A DNA stretch of 47,644 bases from Symbiodinium natans (GCA_905221605.1 CAJNDS010000668.1:224001-271644); one strand, 5' to 3'; shown: positions 27,401-36,254, counted from the first letter of the stretch. Notes: generated by a model from the letters alone, not told the origin. Numbers and translations: made by a program.

Positions 27401-29372
27401 GCGTCGAAAATTTGATGATTGTTGGCGAGCCCCAACAGGCCACTTCGGCCCAAGACCAAAAATTCTGCACCAAAGTCTCAACACCACTTCGGCCCAAAAG
27501 CAACAACCAAAAGGGTGTCTCAACATCACTTCGGCCCAAGACCAGAAAATTCTGAACCAAAAGCGTGTCTCAACACCGCTTCGGCAGAAAACCGATTTTT
27601 TGAACCAAAAGGGTGTCTCCAACACCACTTCAGCCCAGAACCAAAAGTTTTGAACCAAAAGCGTGTCTCAACACCACTTGGGCAGAAAACTGAAAATTTT
27701 AAACCAAAAGGGTGTCTTCTTCCAGCCCAATCCGCATTTGGGGCGGGTCGTTGTATACCAACTACACGCCCTGCCATTCGGAGCTGTGAATTCAGTCACG
27801 GCCTTCTTGAGAACGGCAAATTCGCTGTGGCACTTAGGAGTTTTAGGCTTAAGGACAACCTAGGGGCCCATACTTCAGAATTCCTTTACAGGAGGTAAGG
27901 GACCATTTTAAGGGCCCGTTAGAACTACCCTTAGATAAGCGCTCAGAAGGCTTCGGTCGCTTTGACACCCGAAACCCCTTTAGTTTTAGGGTTTAGGGTT
28001 TAGGGTCTAGGGTCTAGGATTTAGGGTTTAGGGTTTAGGGCTGCAACACAGCCGCAAGGTCACGCCTCAGTCTGAAGATTACTGGGGCCACGTGAACACC
28101 ATCGGTGTCCGGCCCTTCATCTGCAAGGTTTTGCTAGACCTGCTGGCCAATCTTAACCTAGATAGGTCCTTGGAACATTATATATATATATATCTCTCTC
28201 TCTCTTAGTGGGTTTAGAGGATCATATTTAGGACTATTCTTCAGAGGGTTGTAAGGGCCATCCTAGTTACATGATTGGGTTTTATCTTGTAGGAATGATT
28301 AGACGCTGGGCTAAGCCCGAAGCACGCCTGCCACTCCTGTCACCTCTGTTGGGGTAGGCGGGCGCCGTCGAGCGTGTAGGGTTTAGGGTTTAGGTCTTAG
28401 TGCATCTAACAGCAACGGGGCATCTTTATGGTCGAGCACTGAGGAGGCATTTTAATTACAAGCCCGAACGAGAGCGTCCCAAGGCCCTCAAGTATCTCCG
28501 GGTGTTCCAAATGTCCCAAGTGACCAGGTGCCCCAGGCGTGACTTTGGTGCGGGCTGGCTTTGGCTCGTTTTGAGTATTCGGGTGGCCTTGGTTTAGGCA
28601 TGTCATCACTCTCCTGTGAACTTACCAGCCCGTGATCTGCCAAGCACACCTACACAAAATCCTTTTAGTCGCTGGTTGTTGGGGAAGAAAGTTTGGGGTG
28701 GAGTGTTGGGGATGAACTAGGCTTTAGTTTTAGGGTACCCCCGTGAGGTCCTGCTATGACGAGGGCAAGCGGGTGACCGAAACGTTGGCCTTCGACTACT
28801 TGCGCATGAACAATGTCGACGCATTGCCGAGAACAGCCGATAAGGGAACGCGTTGACATGAGGGTCCAATGCCCCTGAGCAAGGCTGTCATGTCATCCAA
28901 AAACTTGCCAAACCCTAAACACTAAACCCTAAACCCTAAAACCCTAACGCTCCCTGCATGGCAGCAACAGAATCCTAACCCGCAATCCCAAGCCGCCGAG
29001 GACATTCGCGTGGCAAGAATCTTCAACACCTACGGGCCTGGAAGCTTGGCGAACAGCAGGCCACCACCAAGTTGCTCCATAACCCTTCTACGTATCCTCA
29101 TGGTGTCATAAGCCCTAAACCCGATTCTTTAATTCAGGTGCTTGGGATTTCGGGGCAAGCTTACTAGGGTTTCGGGTTTAGAGTTTTTAGGGTTTAGGGT
29201 TTAGGGTTTAGGGCCTCAGGGCCCTAAACCCTCAGCTCCGCTTTGGGACATTTGGAAGCACGCTTTCCTTTGCCTGAGTCGATGAGTAACTCGCTTCAGG
29301 GTGATTAGATACGGGGGTTTACGGATTTTCCGGTAGAACTCGAATTTAATTAGTGTGTTTAGGGTTTAGTTT

Positions 29373-29403
<31 letters not shown>

Positions 29404-32400
29404 GGGGGCTTATTTAGGATGCACATCTTGAAGAGACAGCGATGCAGCAAAAATGTGGGCCGCATCAACAGGCAGAAGGCTTGCCTTGGTGGAGTGCTAA
29501 AGCAGAAGCTGAAACACGCAGATTCCAGGGGTTTAGGGTTTAGGGTTTCGGGTTTAGGGTTTAGGGTTTCCGGTTTTTGAAACCCAAAACCCCAAACCCA
29601 AAGCCCTCAATCTAAACCCCTGGCGACTGAGGTATGCATCCCTATGACGGGCGAGCCTTGACCTCTTCAGTTTCTTCAGTTTGTCATCCAGCTTGTGCCA
29701 GTTCCTGGGCAGTCGTCACACCCTCCAACGCCGCTGCTCTCACCCCGAATAGCACTATCAAGGTCCGACGCCCTGAAACCCCAAACCCCTGGAGTTTAGG
29801 GTTTGGGGCTTAGGCTTTGGGAGGAAGGAGGGTTTAGGAGGGAGGAGGAGGGTTTAGGAGGGAGGAGGGTTTAGGGGGGTTTAGGGTTTAGGTTTTAGGG
29901 CTCCAACCCAACACTGACAAAGGAGTGGTGAGCAATTTCATCCTCCAGGCCCTCCATAACGAGGCCAGACCTGGAAGCCAACATGGGTTTCCGATATTGC
30001 GGGGGGGGGGGGGGGGGGGGTCCATGAGGGTTTAGCGTTTAGGGTTGCGGGTCTAGGGTTTAGGGTTTAGGGCTTAGGGGCTTAGAGGTTCAGGGGCAAT
30101 TCTAAAAAGGGTTATAACTACAAACTACAGGTTATGAGTAGAGTTACCATGCTTGTATCCCCACTTCTAACCACTCATGAACTTCCAAGCAAGCTTGAAT
30201 AAGGGGATCCTATTCTTGGTTTATATTAGGGGCCCCTGATTGACGGAAACTCCCATCTGCTGCACTGCTGCGGGATTTTGTCCTGTGTGATGTGCAAACC
30301 CTAAACCTTAAACACCAATTAACTGAAGCCCCAAGGGCGTGAGTCGTAGAGAAAGGGTCTCGAATTAAAACCATGAGCTGGCGTTGCCAAGTGATGTCGG
30401 TTGCCTTTTGGGTCTTTAAAACCCCAAAAGCCCTTTTTTTCTGCAAACAGGCCCGAAACCCTAAACCCTATACCATACGCCCTAAGCCCTAAACCCTAAA
30501 CCCTAAGCCCTGGACATCTTGACCACGAAGCGCAAGCGCTCTGAACATGAGGGTCCCTGATCAGGGCTGGTAGGGTTTAGGGTTTAGGGTTTAGGGTGTA
30601 GGGTTTAGGGTTCAGGGTTTAGGGTTCAGGGTTAGGGCTTAGGGTTCGGGGTTGCGGCTTAAGTGGCATTGAGTGCCTGTTCTGTTTTGTTCGGTGGTAA
30701 CGTTGGTGACCCATGCTGCTTCTATTACGCATGAGGAACTACGGCGTGTTCCTTGATTAAGGAGCATGGTCTCTTTGCAGACCCTGAGACCCTAGGGCCA
30801 TTCCCTACTAAGAACCAGCCAGTTGTGAGGACATCACGATCTACGGCGACGGCTCGCAAACGCGGTCGTTCGGCTTCGTGGATGACACAGTTGATGGCCT
30901 GATCCGCCTCATGAACCAGGTCCCCGGAGCTTGCATCAGATTGTTTCGCTTCATGGGGTTTCGGGTTTAGGGTTTAGGGTCTAGGGTTTAGGATCTAGGT
31001 TTAGGGTTTAGGGTTTAGGGATTTGGGGTAAATCAACAGCCTAAACCCTACACCCTAGGCGGCTGCACGCTTTAGTTCGCAGACGGAGGGTGTGTGCCGG
31101 AGGAGAAGACGATTGGCCCCATAAACATCGGGAATCCAAACGAGTTCACCGTGAAGGACAGGGCCACGCTGCCTGCGTGTTAGGGTTAGGGTTTAGGGTT
31201 TAAGGTGGGGAGCGCGGATTATCCCCAAGCCTCCAGCTGCACTCAAGTCTCGTCTTGGGGGGTACGGTTTGGGTTTGTGGGAAACATCCCGTAACCCCCA
31301 CAAAAGCCCCAACCCTAAACCCCAAACCCTAAACCCTAAACTCTAAACCCTAAACCCTAAATACCTAAACACCTAAACCCGAAACCCTTTACTAAACCCT
31401 AAACTCTCTGTCCCACCCTGGGCTGCCGGCGAGGAGCTGGCCGAGATGGTCATCGAGCTCACCGGCTCTCAAAGCTCTTTGGGCCCGACTTATACCCCCC
31501 CCCAGCGGCTTTGGGGTCTTCAGGTTTTTAGGGTTTAGGGTGTGGGGTTCAGGGGTTTAGGGTTTAGGTTGTTTAGGGTTCAGGAGTTCAGGGGCTTAGG
31601 GGTTTAGGGGTTCAGGGAGTTTGGGGTTTAGGCTTAATTAGGGTTTAGGGTACCATGGCAAACCCTAAGTCCTGTAAGATCTAAGCCCCCTAAGCCCACG
31701 TGAACCCTAAACCCTAAACCCTAAACCCGAAACCCTAAACCCTAAACCCCAATCCCTAATCCCTAAACCCTAAACCCTAAACCCTAAACCCTCAACCCTA
31801 AACCCTAAACCCAAACCCCAAACCCTAAGCCCTACACCCTAAACGCCTCTTCGAGGCAAGATCGTCTACCTGCCCCTTCCGGGCGACGACCCGAAGCAGC
31901 GCCGGCCCAACATCCAACGCGCAAAGGAGCTGTTGGACTGGGAGCCCAAGGCGCGCTTAGGGTTTAGGGTTTAGGGTTTAGGGTTCAGGGTTTAGGGTTT
32001 AGGGTTTAGGGTTTAGGGTTTAGGGTTTAGGGTTTAGGGTTTAGGGTTTAGGGTTTAGGGCTACAGGGCTTAGGGTTTAGGGCTACAGGGTTTTTGTTTT
32101 AGGGTTGGGGTGCAGTAGTAGAAGTCTCAAACCTAGCCTAAGGTGATAGTCAGGGGGTTTTCAGGATAACCCAAATAAGAGCTCATAGACTATGGTGGGG
32201 GGCTTGGACGGGGGTTTGGGGTTAGGGTTTAGGGTTTAGCGGTTGAAGGGTTTCAGGTTTTAGGGTTTCAATTGAAGGGTTGAAGGGCTTAAGCTTCAGG
32301 GTTGAAGGGTTTAAGGGTTTGTGGGTTAAGGGGGTTTAGGGTTTGGGGGTTGAAGGGTTTAAGGGTTTCAGGGTTTCAGGGTTTCAGGATTAAGGGGTTA

Positions 32401-34040
32401 AAGGGTTTTAGGGGTATAAGGGTTTTAAGGGTTTTAAGGTTTAAGGGTTTGAGGGTTTAAGGCTTCAAGGGTTAAAGGGTTTAAGGGTGAAGTTGTGTCG
32501 TAGGGTTTGTATAATTGAAGCCGAGGCTTGCAGGGTTAATTAGGTTCAGGGTTCGGCCGTTCTGTTTGTTGTGTCTGTTTGTGGGAGATGAGGTACGGTG
32601 GTGGGAGAAACAGCAGCTTTTAGCATTGCAGGTTGGGCCACCAGGGCTTCTATAAAGGGTTTAGGGTTTACGCTTGAGGCTTTGGGCTTCAGAGTTCAGG
32701 GTAGTTAGTTGAGCTTATATGAGTTTTACAGTTTACAGGCCCCCATAGCCGTGCTTTAGCATGCATCTTCGGTATATTCCTCAAGAATACTGGGAACCCG
32801 AGGGAGGGTTCAGAGAGGGGGGTTTCAGTGTGTTCGGGGGTTGACGGGGATCCCTCTTCTTTTTTCAGAGATTTTCCGTTTTGTAATTATCCACCCCGTG
32901 AACAACCAAAGGGTTTATGTCCTAGGCTGCTTGGAGGAATTCGGGCTTTTAGGCCCGGGGTATGCTGGGAGAGTCTAAGCCCTAACCTTTCGAGCCCTGC
33001 AACCTGAGCCCGGACGCCTGCATCTCGCAGAATCTATCTGCGTGGATGACTTCTGGGTTTAGGGTTTAGGGTATAGGGTATAGGGTTTAGGGTTTAGGGC
33101 TTAGGGTTTTTGGGTCTAGGGTTTGGGGCTTAGGCATCCTGGCCCAATGCTCGCAGGTGCAGCTGCGAGAAGGACTGCAGAAGACGATTGACTACTTCAA
33201 GGAGCAGCCGCCCCCTAATATGTTCCTACACTCCCCGAAGCCTCAAACCCCACAAGAAACGCTCGACCCAAACGCACGAAGCCCAGATTTCTCAACACTG
33301 CACACCCTAAGCCGCCATTTCTCGAGCGTAGGGTTGCCGTGGACCTCGGCGCCTGCACCCCTGCAACTGAAAGCCCTAGGCCTGAAAACGCGCGAGTTTC
33401 AAACTCGCGCCACTAAGGTCACACCCCTAAAGGCTTCTCTTGAAGAACTTCTCATTGTTATGGCCACGGCTGAAACCTGAAATCCTAAACCCGCAAACCC
33501 GTACACCCTGGCTCCCAAAAGCCGCAAACCCGAAACCGTCCTAAGCCCAAATCGCACAAACCCTAAACCCTAAACCCTAAACCCTAAACCCTAAACCCTA
33601 AACCCTAAACCCTACATCCAACACCCTAAACCCATAAGCCCTAGATTTCAAGCCCAAGGGTCCAAGCGCCGAGGTCCTTAGGACAAACCCTTCACACCCT
33701 TCAAGCCTCTAAAGTCCCTTAGCACACCTAAGAACCAAATCGAAGCTCCCTTAGCAACCACCAAAAAAACCCCTAAAGTTCCCCATTCTCTGGCCTTTGG
33801 CGGCCAGGCCCGAAACCCTCAACCCTCAACCCTAAACCCTAAACCCTAAACCCTAAACCCCAAACCCCAAACCCTAAACCCTAAAGCCTAAACCCTAAAC
33901 CCTAAACCTGCCAGGCCCTGGACCTGAGAAAATACAGCAAGCCGACAAGTCATACGGCGCACCACAGCACGATCAACCAGGAGACGGGTCTTGTTTCCGA
34001 AAAAAAGGGGGAGGTTTCGGGTTCAGGGTTTGGTTTTTAG
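21385..34040 (+). CDS. UXS: UDP-glucuronate decarboxylase (UDP-xylose synthase), 21-exon gene
   Basis: Converts UDP-glucuronate to UDP-xylose with bound NAD+, supplying xylose for glycans; a short-chain dehydrogenase/reductase enzyme, usually Golgi/ER-lumenal or cytosolic. Joined exons give about 396 aa (human UXS1 is about 420). In order: a basic-hydrophobic N-terminus starting MWRLLRC (possible signal anchor); NAD-binding [40 protein letters not shown]; the catalytic Tyr and Lys in [60 protein letters not shown]; and a C-terminal Arg/His-rich tail ending at TAG 34038-34040. Exons: 21385-21459, 22187-22216, 22850-22907, 23491-23512, 23717-23775, 24297-24330, 25074-25119, 25948-26019, 26296-26343, 27003-27050, 28059-28111, 28748-28820, 29001-29040, 29632-29652, 29923-29963, 30830-30926, 31089-31156, 31434-31473, 31856-31950, 33157-33201, 33915-34040. 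All phases agree and no internal stop appears. Seen: motifs and phases. Inferred: exact junctions and the first two exons. Confidence 0.93.
21466..21590. repeat. TTTAGGG array at the 5' end of UXS intron 1
   Basis: G-strand array beginning six bases after the exon 1 donor. CCCTAAA units lie at 22085-22135, before exon 2, so the intron carries complementary arms. Confidence 0.93.
22187..22216 (+). CDS. UXS: UXS exon 2 (30-nt linker exon)
   Basis: Encodes [10 protein letters not shown] in phase 0 between a GGAG|GAT acceptor and a CAG|GC donor. It obeys the AG|G rule and keeps frame between exon 1 and the NAD-binding exon. It would form the poorly conserved stem between the membrane anchor and the catalytic domain, so homology cannot confirm it. 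Confidence 0.45.
22321..22464. repeat. TTTAGGGG 8-mer array
   Basis: About 17 perfect 8-mers in UXS intron 2. Confidence 0.95.
22850..22907 (+). CDS. UXS: UXS exon 3, NAD-binding Gly-rich loop
   Basis: Encodes [20 protein letters not shown] (last codon split), the first beta strand and GxxGxxG loop of the Rossmann fold. Acceptor GCAG|GAG, donor G|GC, phase 1 end. It reads directly onto the SHIC of the next exon, as in UXS (GFLGSHL). Confidence 0.9.
23491..23512 (+). CDS. UXS: UXS exon 4 (22-nt microexon)
   Basis: Encodes SHICRRL with split codons at both ends (CCAG|GG and CT|GC). It links GFLG to LAEGHEV with exactly the spacing of the family. Without it the Rossmann helix would be interrupted. 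Confidence 0.85.
23717..23775 (+). CDS. UXS: UXS exon 5
   Basis: Encodes [19 protein letters not shown], including the Asp at the end of beta-2 that binds the NAD ribose. Acceptor CTAG|G; donor G|GT, the only canonical GT donor I assign in this gene. The exon follows an AT-rich microsatellite at 23584-23680. Confidence 0.9.
24297..24330 (+). CDS. UXS: UXS exon 6 (34 nt)
   Basis: Encodes [12 protein letters not shown], matching the NIADLIGHPRFEL region of UXS. Acceptor GGAG|GC, donor TTTGA|GC. CCCTAAA arrays lie to the left and a long TTTAGGG array to the right. Confidence 0.9.
24370..24506. repeat. TTTAGGG array after UXS exon 6
   Basis: About 19 G-strand units about 40 bases after the exon. 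Confidence 0.95.
25074..25119 (+). CDS. UXS: UXS exon 7 (46 nt)
   Basis: Encodes [15 protein letters not shown], the conserved RHDVTEP strand. Acceptor CAAG|G, donor GAG|GC. The split codon GA|G with exon 6 restores the Glu-Phe-Ile-Arg order of the family. Confidence 0.92.
25528..25640. mobile_element. MITE-like element, family 1 subtype B
   Basis: TACTTGGAGGTTCATGGGTAG at the left, CAACCCATGAACCTCTAAGC at the right, subtype B interior. In the UXS intron before exon 8. Confidence 0.72.
25948..26019 (+). CDS. UXS: UXS exon 8, substrate-binding ACPASP motif
   Basis: Encodes 24 residues including [20 protein letters not shown], the hallmark HLACPASPxHYxxNPxKT segment of UXS. Acceptor CCCAG|G, donor AAAG|GC, phase 0 at both ends. 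Confidence 0.95.
26296..26343 (+). CDS. UXS: UXS exon 9
   Basis: Encodes [16 protein letters not shown], matching TNVLGTLNMLGLAKR of the family. Acceptor GTAG|G; donor GCT|GC is the best phase fit. The end is uncertain by a few bases, since one residue seems missing against other UXS proteins before ARIL. Confidence 0.88.
26765..26876. mobile_element. MITE-like element, family 2
   Basis: GGGATGTTCCCCCTTATACT at the left and ATAAGGGGGAACATACCC at the right with a diverged interior. In the UXS intron before exon 10. Half copies occur at 18014-18055 and 46610-46660. Confidence 0.7.
26875..26950. repeat. CCCTAAA array before UXS exon 10
   Basis: C-strand units upstream of exon 10. TTTAGGG then CTTAGGG units (27063-27163) follow that exon. 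Confidence 0.95.
27003..27050 (+). CDS. UXS: UXS exon 10, STSEIYGD motif
   Basis: Encodes [16 protein letters not shown] with the catalytic-site Ser/Thr cluster of SDR sugar dehydratases. Acceptor CAAG|G, donor GAG|GC. A C-strand array lies to the left and a G-strand array to the right. Confidence 0.95.
27063..27163. repeat. TTTAGGG then CTTAGGG array
   Basis: Four TTTAGGG units pass into about ten CTTAGGG units, a variant homogenised locally. Confidence 0.95.
27439..27718. repeat. Six-unit minisatellite of 42-50 bp, open on both strands
   Basis: Units start CCACTTCGGCCCAAGACC and end AACCAAAAGGGTGTCTCAACA. Six diverged copies sit in UXS intron 10. No stop codons interrupt either strand in several frames because unit length varies with the frame, which creates long false ORFs. 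Confidence 0.85.
28059..28111 (+). CDS. UXS: UXS exon 11
   Basis: Encodes [17 protein letters not shown] plus a split Arg codon (CG|G). Acceptor GCAAG|G, donor CCG|GC. It matches HPQxEDYWGxVNxIGxR directly before the catalytic YDEGK. Confidence 0.95.
28748..28820 (+). CDS. UXS: UXS exon 12, catalytic YxxxK
   Basis: Encodes [20 protein letters not shown] and on to NNVD. Carries the catalytic Tyr and Lys of the YxxxK motif (YDEGK). Acceptor TGAG|G, donor GAC|GC. Confidence 0.96.
29001..29040 (+). CDS. UXS: UXS exon 13
   Basis: Encodes [13 protein letters not shown] with a split last codon, matching [13 protein letters not shown] of UXS. Acceptor CGAG|G, donor G|GA. Joined to exon 14 the split codon reads GGT (Gly) where the family has Arg. 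Confidence 0.93.
29632..29652 (+). CDS. UXS: UXS exon 14 (21-nt microexon)
   Basis: Encodes MHPYDG with split codons at both ends, the MHPxDGR segment that otherwise would be missing between exons 13 and 15. Acceptor TGAG|G, donor C|GA. The split Arg codon C|GA leads into VVSNF. Confidence 0.88.
29923..29963 (+). CDS. UXS: UXS exon 15
   Basis: Encodes the second part of Arg, then [13 protein letters not shown], the RVVSNFIxQAL helix of UXS. Acceptor AAAG|G, donor GAG|GC. Confidence 0.93.
30830..30926 (+). CDS. UXS: UXS exon 16 (97 nt, longest internal)
   Basis: Encodes 32 residues including [19 protein letters not shown] and GLIRLMNQ, the LTVYGDGxQTRSFxYVDDxxxGLxRLM block. Acceptor TGAG|G. 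The donor is taken as CCCG|GA because the next exon needs phase 1; CAG|GT ten bases earlier would break the frame. Confidence 0.94.
31089..31156 (+). CDS. UXS: UXS exon 17
   Basis: Encodes [20 protein letters not shown] and on to VK; GPxNIGNPxEFT is a UXS signature. Acceptor GGAG|GG (an alternative at 31083 keeps frame), donor AAG|GA. Confidence 0.93.
31300..31405. repeat. CCCTAAA array before UXS exon 18
   Basis: Degenerate C-strand units. The same intron has TTTAGGG units at 31179-31203 near its donor. Confidence 0.9.
31434..31473 (+). CDS. UXS: UXS exon 18 (40 nt)
   Basis: Encodes [13 protein letters not shown] plus a split Ser codon (A|GC). Acceptor CGAG|G, donor A|GC. A CCCTAAA array lies upstream and TTTAGGG repeats follow. 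Confidence 0.93.
31700..31845. repeat. CCCTAAA array before UXS exon 19
   Basis: C-strand array ending about ten bases before the acceptor. TTTAGGG units lie at 31525-31625 near the donor of the same intron. Confidence 0.93.
31856..31950 (+). CDS. UXS: UXS exon 19
   Basis: Encodes [20 protein letters not shown] and then [11 protein letters not shown], the LPxDDPxxRxPDIxxAxxxLxWEPK block conserved in UXS. Acceptor CGAG|G, donor AAG|GC followed at once by TTTAGGG repeats. Confidence 0.96.
31955..32085. repeat. TTTAGGG array after UXS exon 19
   Basis: Begins about five bases after the donor. The intron continues with TTGAAGGG/TTTAAGGG degenerate repeats (32240-32490) and unique sequence. Confidence 0.95.
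33157..33201 (+). CDS. UXS: UXS exon 20
   Basis: Encodes [15 protein letters not shown], the (V)xLxEGLxKTIxYF helix at the C-terminus. Acceptor GCAG|G, donor AAG|GA. If unspliced here, the frame would run on to a TGA at 33478-33480 through low-complexity sequence. I prefer the splice because it reaches a better tail in phase. Confidence 0.85.
33555..33616. repeat. CCCTAAA array in last UXS intron
   Basis: Followed by more C-strand units at 33826-33908, ending six bases before the terminal exon. Confidence 0.93.
33915..34040 (+). CDS. UXS: UXS exon 21 (terminal)
   Basis: Encodes [20 protein letters not shown] and a further tail to TAG at 34038-34040. Acceptor CCAG|G, phase 0, left C-strand array. 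It follows YFK directly. The first 22 residues look strongly coding; the last 20 could be intron if the GA at 33981 is a donor. Confidence 0.7.
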   Translation, partial: ALDLRKYSKPTSHTAHHSTINQETGLVSEKKGEVSGSGFGF

Positions 34041-34862
34041 TGTTGAGGGTTTTACCCCATAGGTTCGCCCTAGAATTGAAGGTTATTTAAGGATAATTAA
34101 GCCTAACCGAGGTTCTTTTAGAGGGGAACCTAGGGGGGGTAGTATATTTCGGTGGGGTAGTAGGGATTGGGCGTGTCCGAAAATAGGGATACCCTTTTGG
34201 GGGTTCCTTTAAGGGGATCCTCGTCTATTTAGGGTATAAAAGGCGTACCCCAAGTTTGGGAAATCCCCCTAAACCCTAAACCCTAAAACCTAAACCCTAA
34301 ACCCTAAACCCTGCTTCTAACTACCCATGAACCTCCGAGTCAGGTTATTTCTTTGAGGCTTCTGACATATGAGCCCGTGGGGTCTACCGGCATGTGAGTT
34401 CTTTCTTTATATTTTTTTCCTTTTTTTTGGGAGGGGGGGGGTGCGTAGGGTTTAGGGTTTTGGTTTTAGGGCCTAGGGCTTAGGGTTTAGGGTTGATCTT
34501 GTTTTGTGGGTTTTTTTTTGGGGACCCTGAGTCGAGAGTTAGTTTAGGTGTGTTGGCTTGTTATGGGTTTATTGGGGTTTACGGCTATGGGGGTTTGAAG
34601 GTTTGAAGCCCCTGGGCTTTAGTAATTGTTTCGAGGATATTGGGTTGAGGGCTTCAGGATTGTGGTTCTGCAAAGTTTTTTTGCTGCTATCTGTTGAACA
34701 TGTGTAGCGAGATCGGGCTAGAGCTTGCCTGAAATTGTGCTGACTTAATGACTGTAGTATGGATTCTACCGATACCTTGTTTTGAAGAGGCAATTGCGAC
34801 TCGTGGGCATGCAGGTAGGGCTTAGGGCTCGCGACCCGAAAGACCCTTTGCTTCCCTCGCAG

Positions 34863-34895
34863 GACAAAGTGACAAGAAGGCTTTCCTACGCCATC
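34863..34895 (+). CDS. Possible exon (DKVTRRLSYAI)
   Basis: Encodes DKVTRRLSYAI after GCAG|G; the frame meets TAG shortly after unless spliced near a GC at 34897. The first candidate exon downstream of UXS. Confidence 0.3.
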
Positions 34896-35195
34896 TGCTA
34901 GCGGCTGCGCAGTGAGCCCTGCACGCCTCACCCAGAGACGCCCATACCCCGTGTTTGTTGAACATCTCCCTTAGATGGTGGTTTACGAAATTAGAGTACC
35001 TTATCGGGATCCTTTTTACAAGGGAATGCTAAGCCATCCAGATCATGCTGGGGTCCTGGTACAATTTAAGGGGTGCAAAGGGGTATTGGAGTCTCTGGGC
35101 ATATTCTCCGCGCCAAAGAGAAAGGGCGCGCTCGGGATGAGGGGCGCAGAAAGCCCAAAAGCATTAGGGAGTCCACTTACTCTATGTAGGTTCTT

Positions 35196-35293
35196 GGGAT
35201 GTTCCCCCTTATATTAACAGTCCTTAGTAGGGAATATAGTACCCCCCTATCATAATCCTTATTCAAGACTGTTAGTAGAAGGAGGAACATCCC
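35196..35293. mobile_element. MITE-like element, family 2
   Basis: 98-bp copy: GGGATGTTCCCCCTTATATT at the left, GACTGTTAGTAGAAGGAGGA then ACATCCC at the right. Confidence 0.8.
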
Positions 35294-35336
35294 AAATAGG
35301 TTCTCATCATGAACCCCAATCTCCTAAGCCCCGAAA

Positions 35337-35460
35337 ACCCTAAACCCTAAACCCTAAACCCTAAACCCTAAACCCTAAACCCTAAACCCTAAACCCTAAA
35401 CCCTAAACCCTAAACCCTAAACCCTAAACCCTAAACCCTAAACCCTAAACCCTAAACCCT
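35337..35460. repeat. CCCTAAA array
   Basis: Perfect C-strand array ending about eight bases before candidate exon 35469. TTTAGGG units follow at 35548-35588. Confidence 0.95.
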
Positions 35461-35468
35461 AGAGCCAG

Positions 35469-35517
35469 GCTGCCTGGCAGCTGACCGGTGGCGCCCTCCT
35501 GAGGAGCGCCTCGAAAG
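35469..35517 (+). CDS. Probable exon of unrecognised downstream gene
   Basis: In one frame it encodes AAWQLTGGALLRSASK plus one base before an AAAG|GC donor. The split Gly codon then leads into EQLRDKK of the next exon. A second frame (CLAADRWRPPEERLERRR) is also open. CCAG|G acceptor, CCCTAAA left, TTTAGGG right. Confidence 0.45.
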
Positions 35518-35705
35518 GCGCAGGTCGGACGGGCTGAACACCACAAGGGTTTAGGGTTTAGGGTGTAGGGTTTAGGGTTTAGGGTTTAACAAGATAAGCC
35601 CACTCTGCTTGGGGGAGTTTTGAGTTGAGGGCTTGTAGAAGCCTCGTCAAGGATCCTAACGCCCCAAAGCCCTCGAGCCTAAAGCTTCAGCCGCTCCTAC
35701 TCCAG

Positions 35706-35728
35706 GCGAGCAGCTGCGCGACAAGAAG
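35706..35728 (+). CDS. Probable 23-nt exon (EQLRDKK)
   Basis: Encodes EQLRDKK between CCAG|GC and AAG|GC. If not spliced, the frame runs on through APREESTPGF to a TAA at about 35827, so it could instead be a terminal exon. Confidence 0.4.
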
Positions 35729-36025
35729 GCTCCCAGGGAAGAGAGCACGCCGGGGTTTACTTCAGGGGCGGTTTCTGAGTTGGAGCACCGTTCTGGGGGG
35801 GACTTGCAGGAGGCTGAGCCCACCTAAGCCCTGCGCCCTACACATCCCTCACGTAAGCCCGAAACCCTAACCCACGCCTGAACCCTTGACCCAAAACCCA
35901 AAGCCCTAATGTTCCACCCTCTTTAGTGTGACCCCACCCCTCTGAACAGTCGAAGCTGATTCTGTCCCTCTCTCACCGGCCCTTCAGGATTTTGCATGAT
36001 CTCGAAGGGATGAGTTTGATACGAC

Positions 36026-36155
36026 TTGGCAGCCCAGCGGTACCCCTTTCCCTTTCTTTTTTTGTTTCTGGGTTCCCTTATAAAGTAACCAGTTCCCATA
36101 AAAAGGTGCCGTTGTTATAAAATGGTTACTGGGCTACCAAGATTAGGTACCAAAG
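36026..36155. mobile_element. MITE-like element, family 4
   Basis: Inverted ends TTGGCAGCCCAGCGGTACC / GGTTACTGGGCTACCAAG with T-rich interior and TTCTGGGTTCCCTTATAAAG. Non-coding. Confidence 0.65.
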
Positions 36156-36254
36156 AAAATAAGGGGCCGAGGGCTCAGGGTTTTCGGGACCTACGGTCGC
36201 AGGGGGCGAAAGGAGACAGCGGAACCTTTCTTGTATTTTGGGTGTAGGATTAGG

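Noticed and set aside
27201-27898. Long frames on both strands in UXS intron 10
   Set aside because: They follow the 42-50 bp minisatellite and contradict each other; no known protein features.
33390-33410. Perfect palindrome GCGCGAGTTT-C-AAACTCGCGC resembling a tRNA T-arm
   Set aside because: Loop and flanks do not match a tRNA; no acceptor, D or anticodon arms can be drawn around it.
33202-33480. Extension of UXS exon 20 to TGA at 33478-33480
   Set aside because: Adds 90 low-complexity residues (PKPQTPQ-like), while a GA donor at 33202 joins in phase to a better tail at 33915.
34569-34931. 120-codon minus-strand frame
   Set aside because: Composition is like translated intron sequence (Ser/Gln/Lys-rich, NPEALNPISS). 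It overlaps a possible plus-strand exon and no motif supports it.
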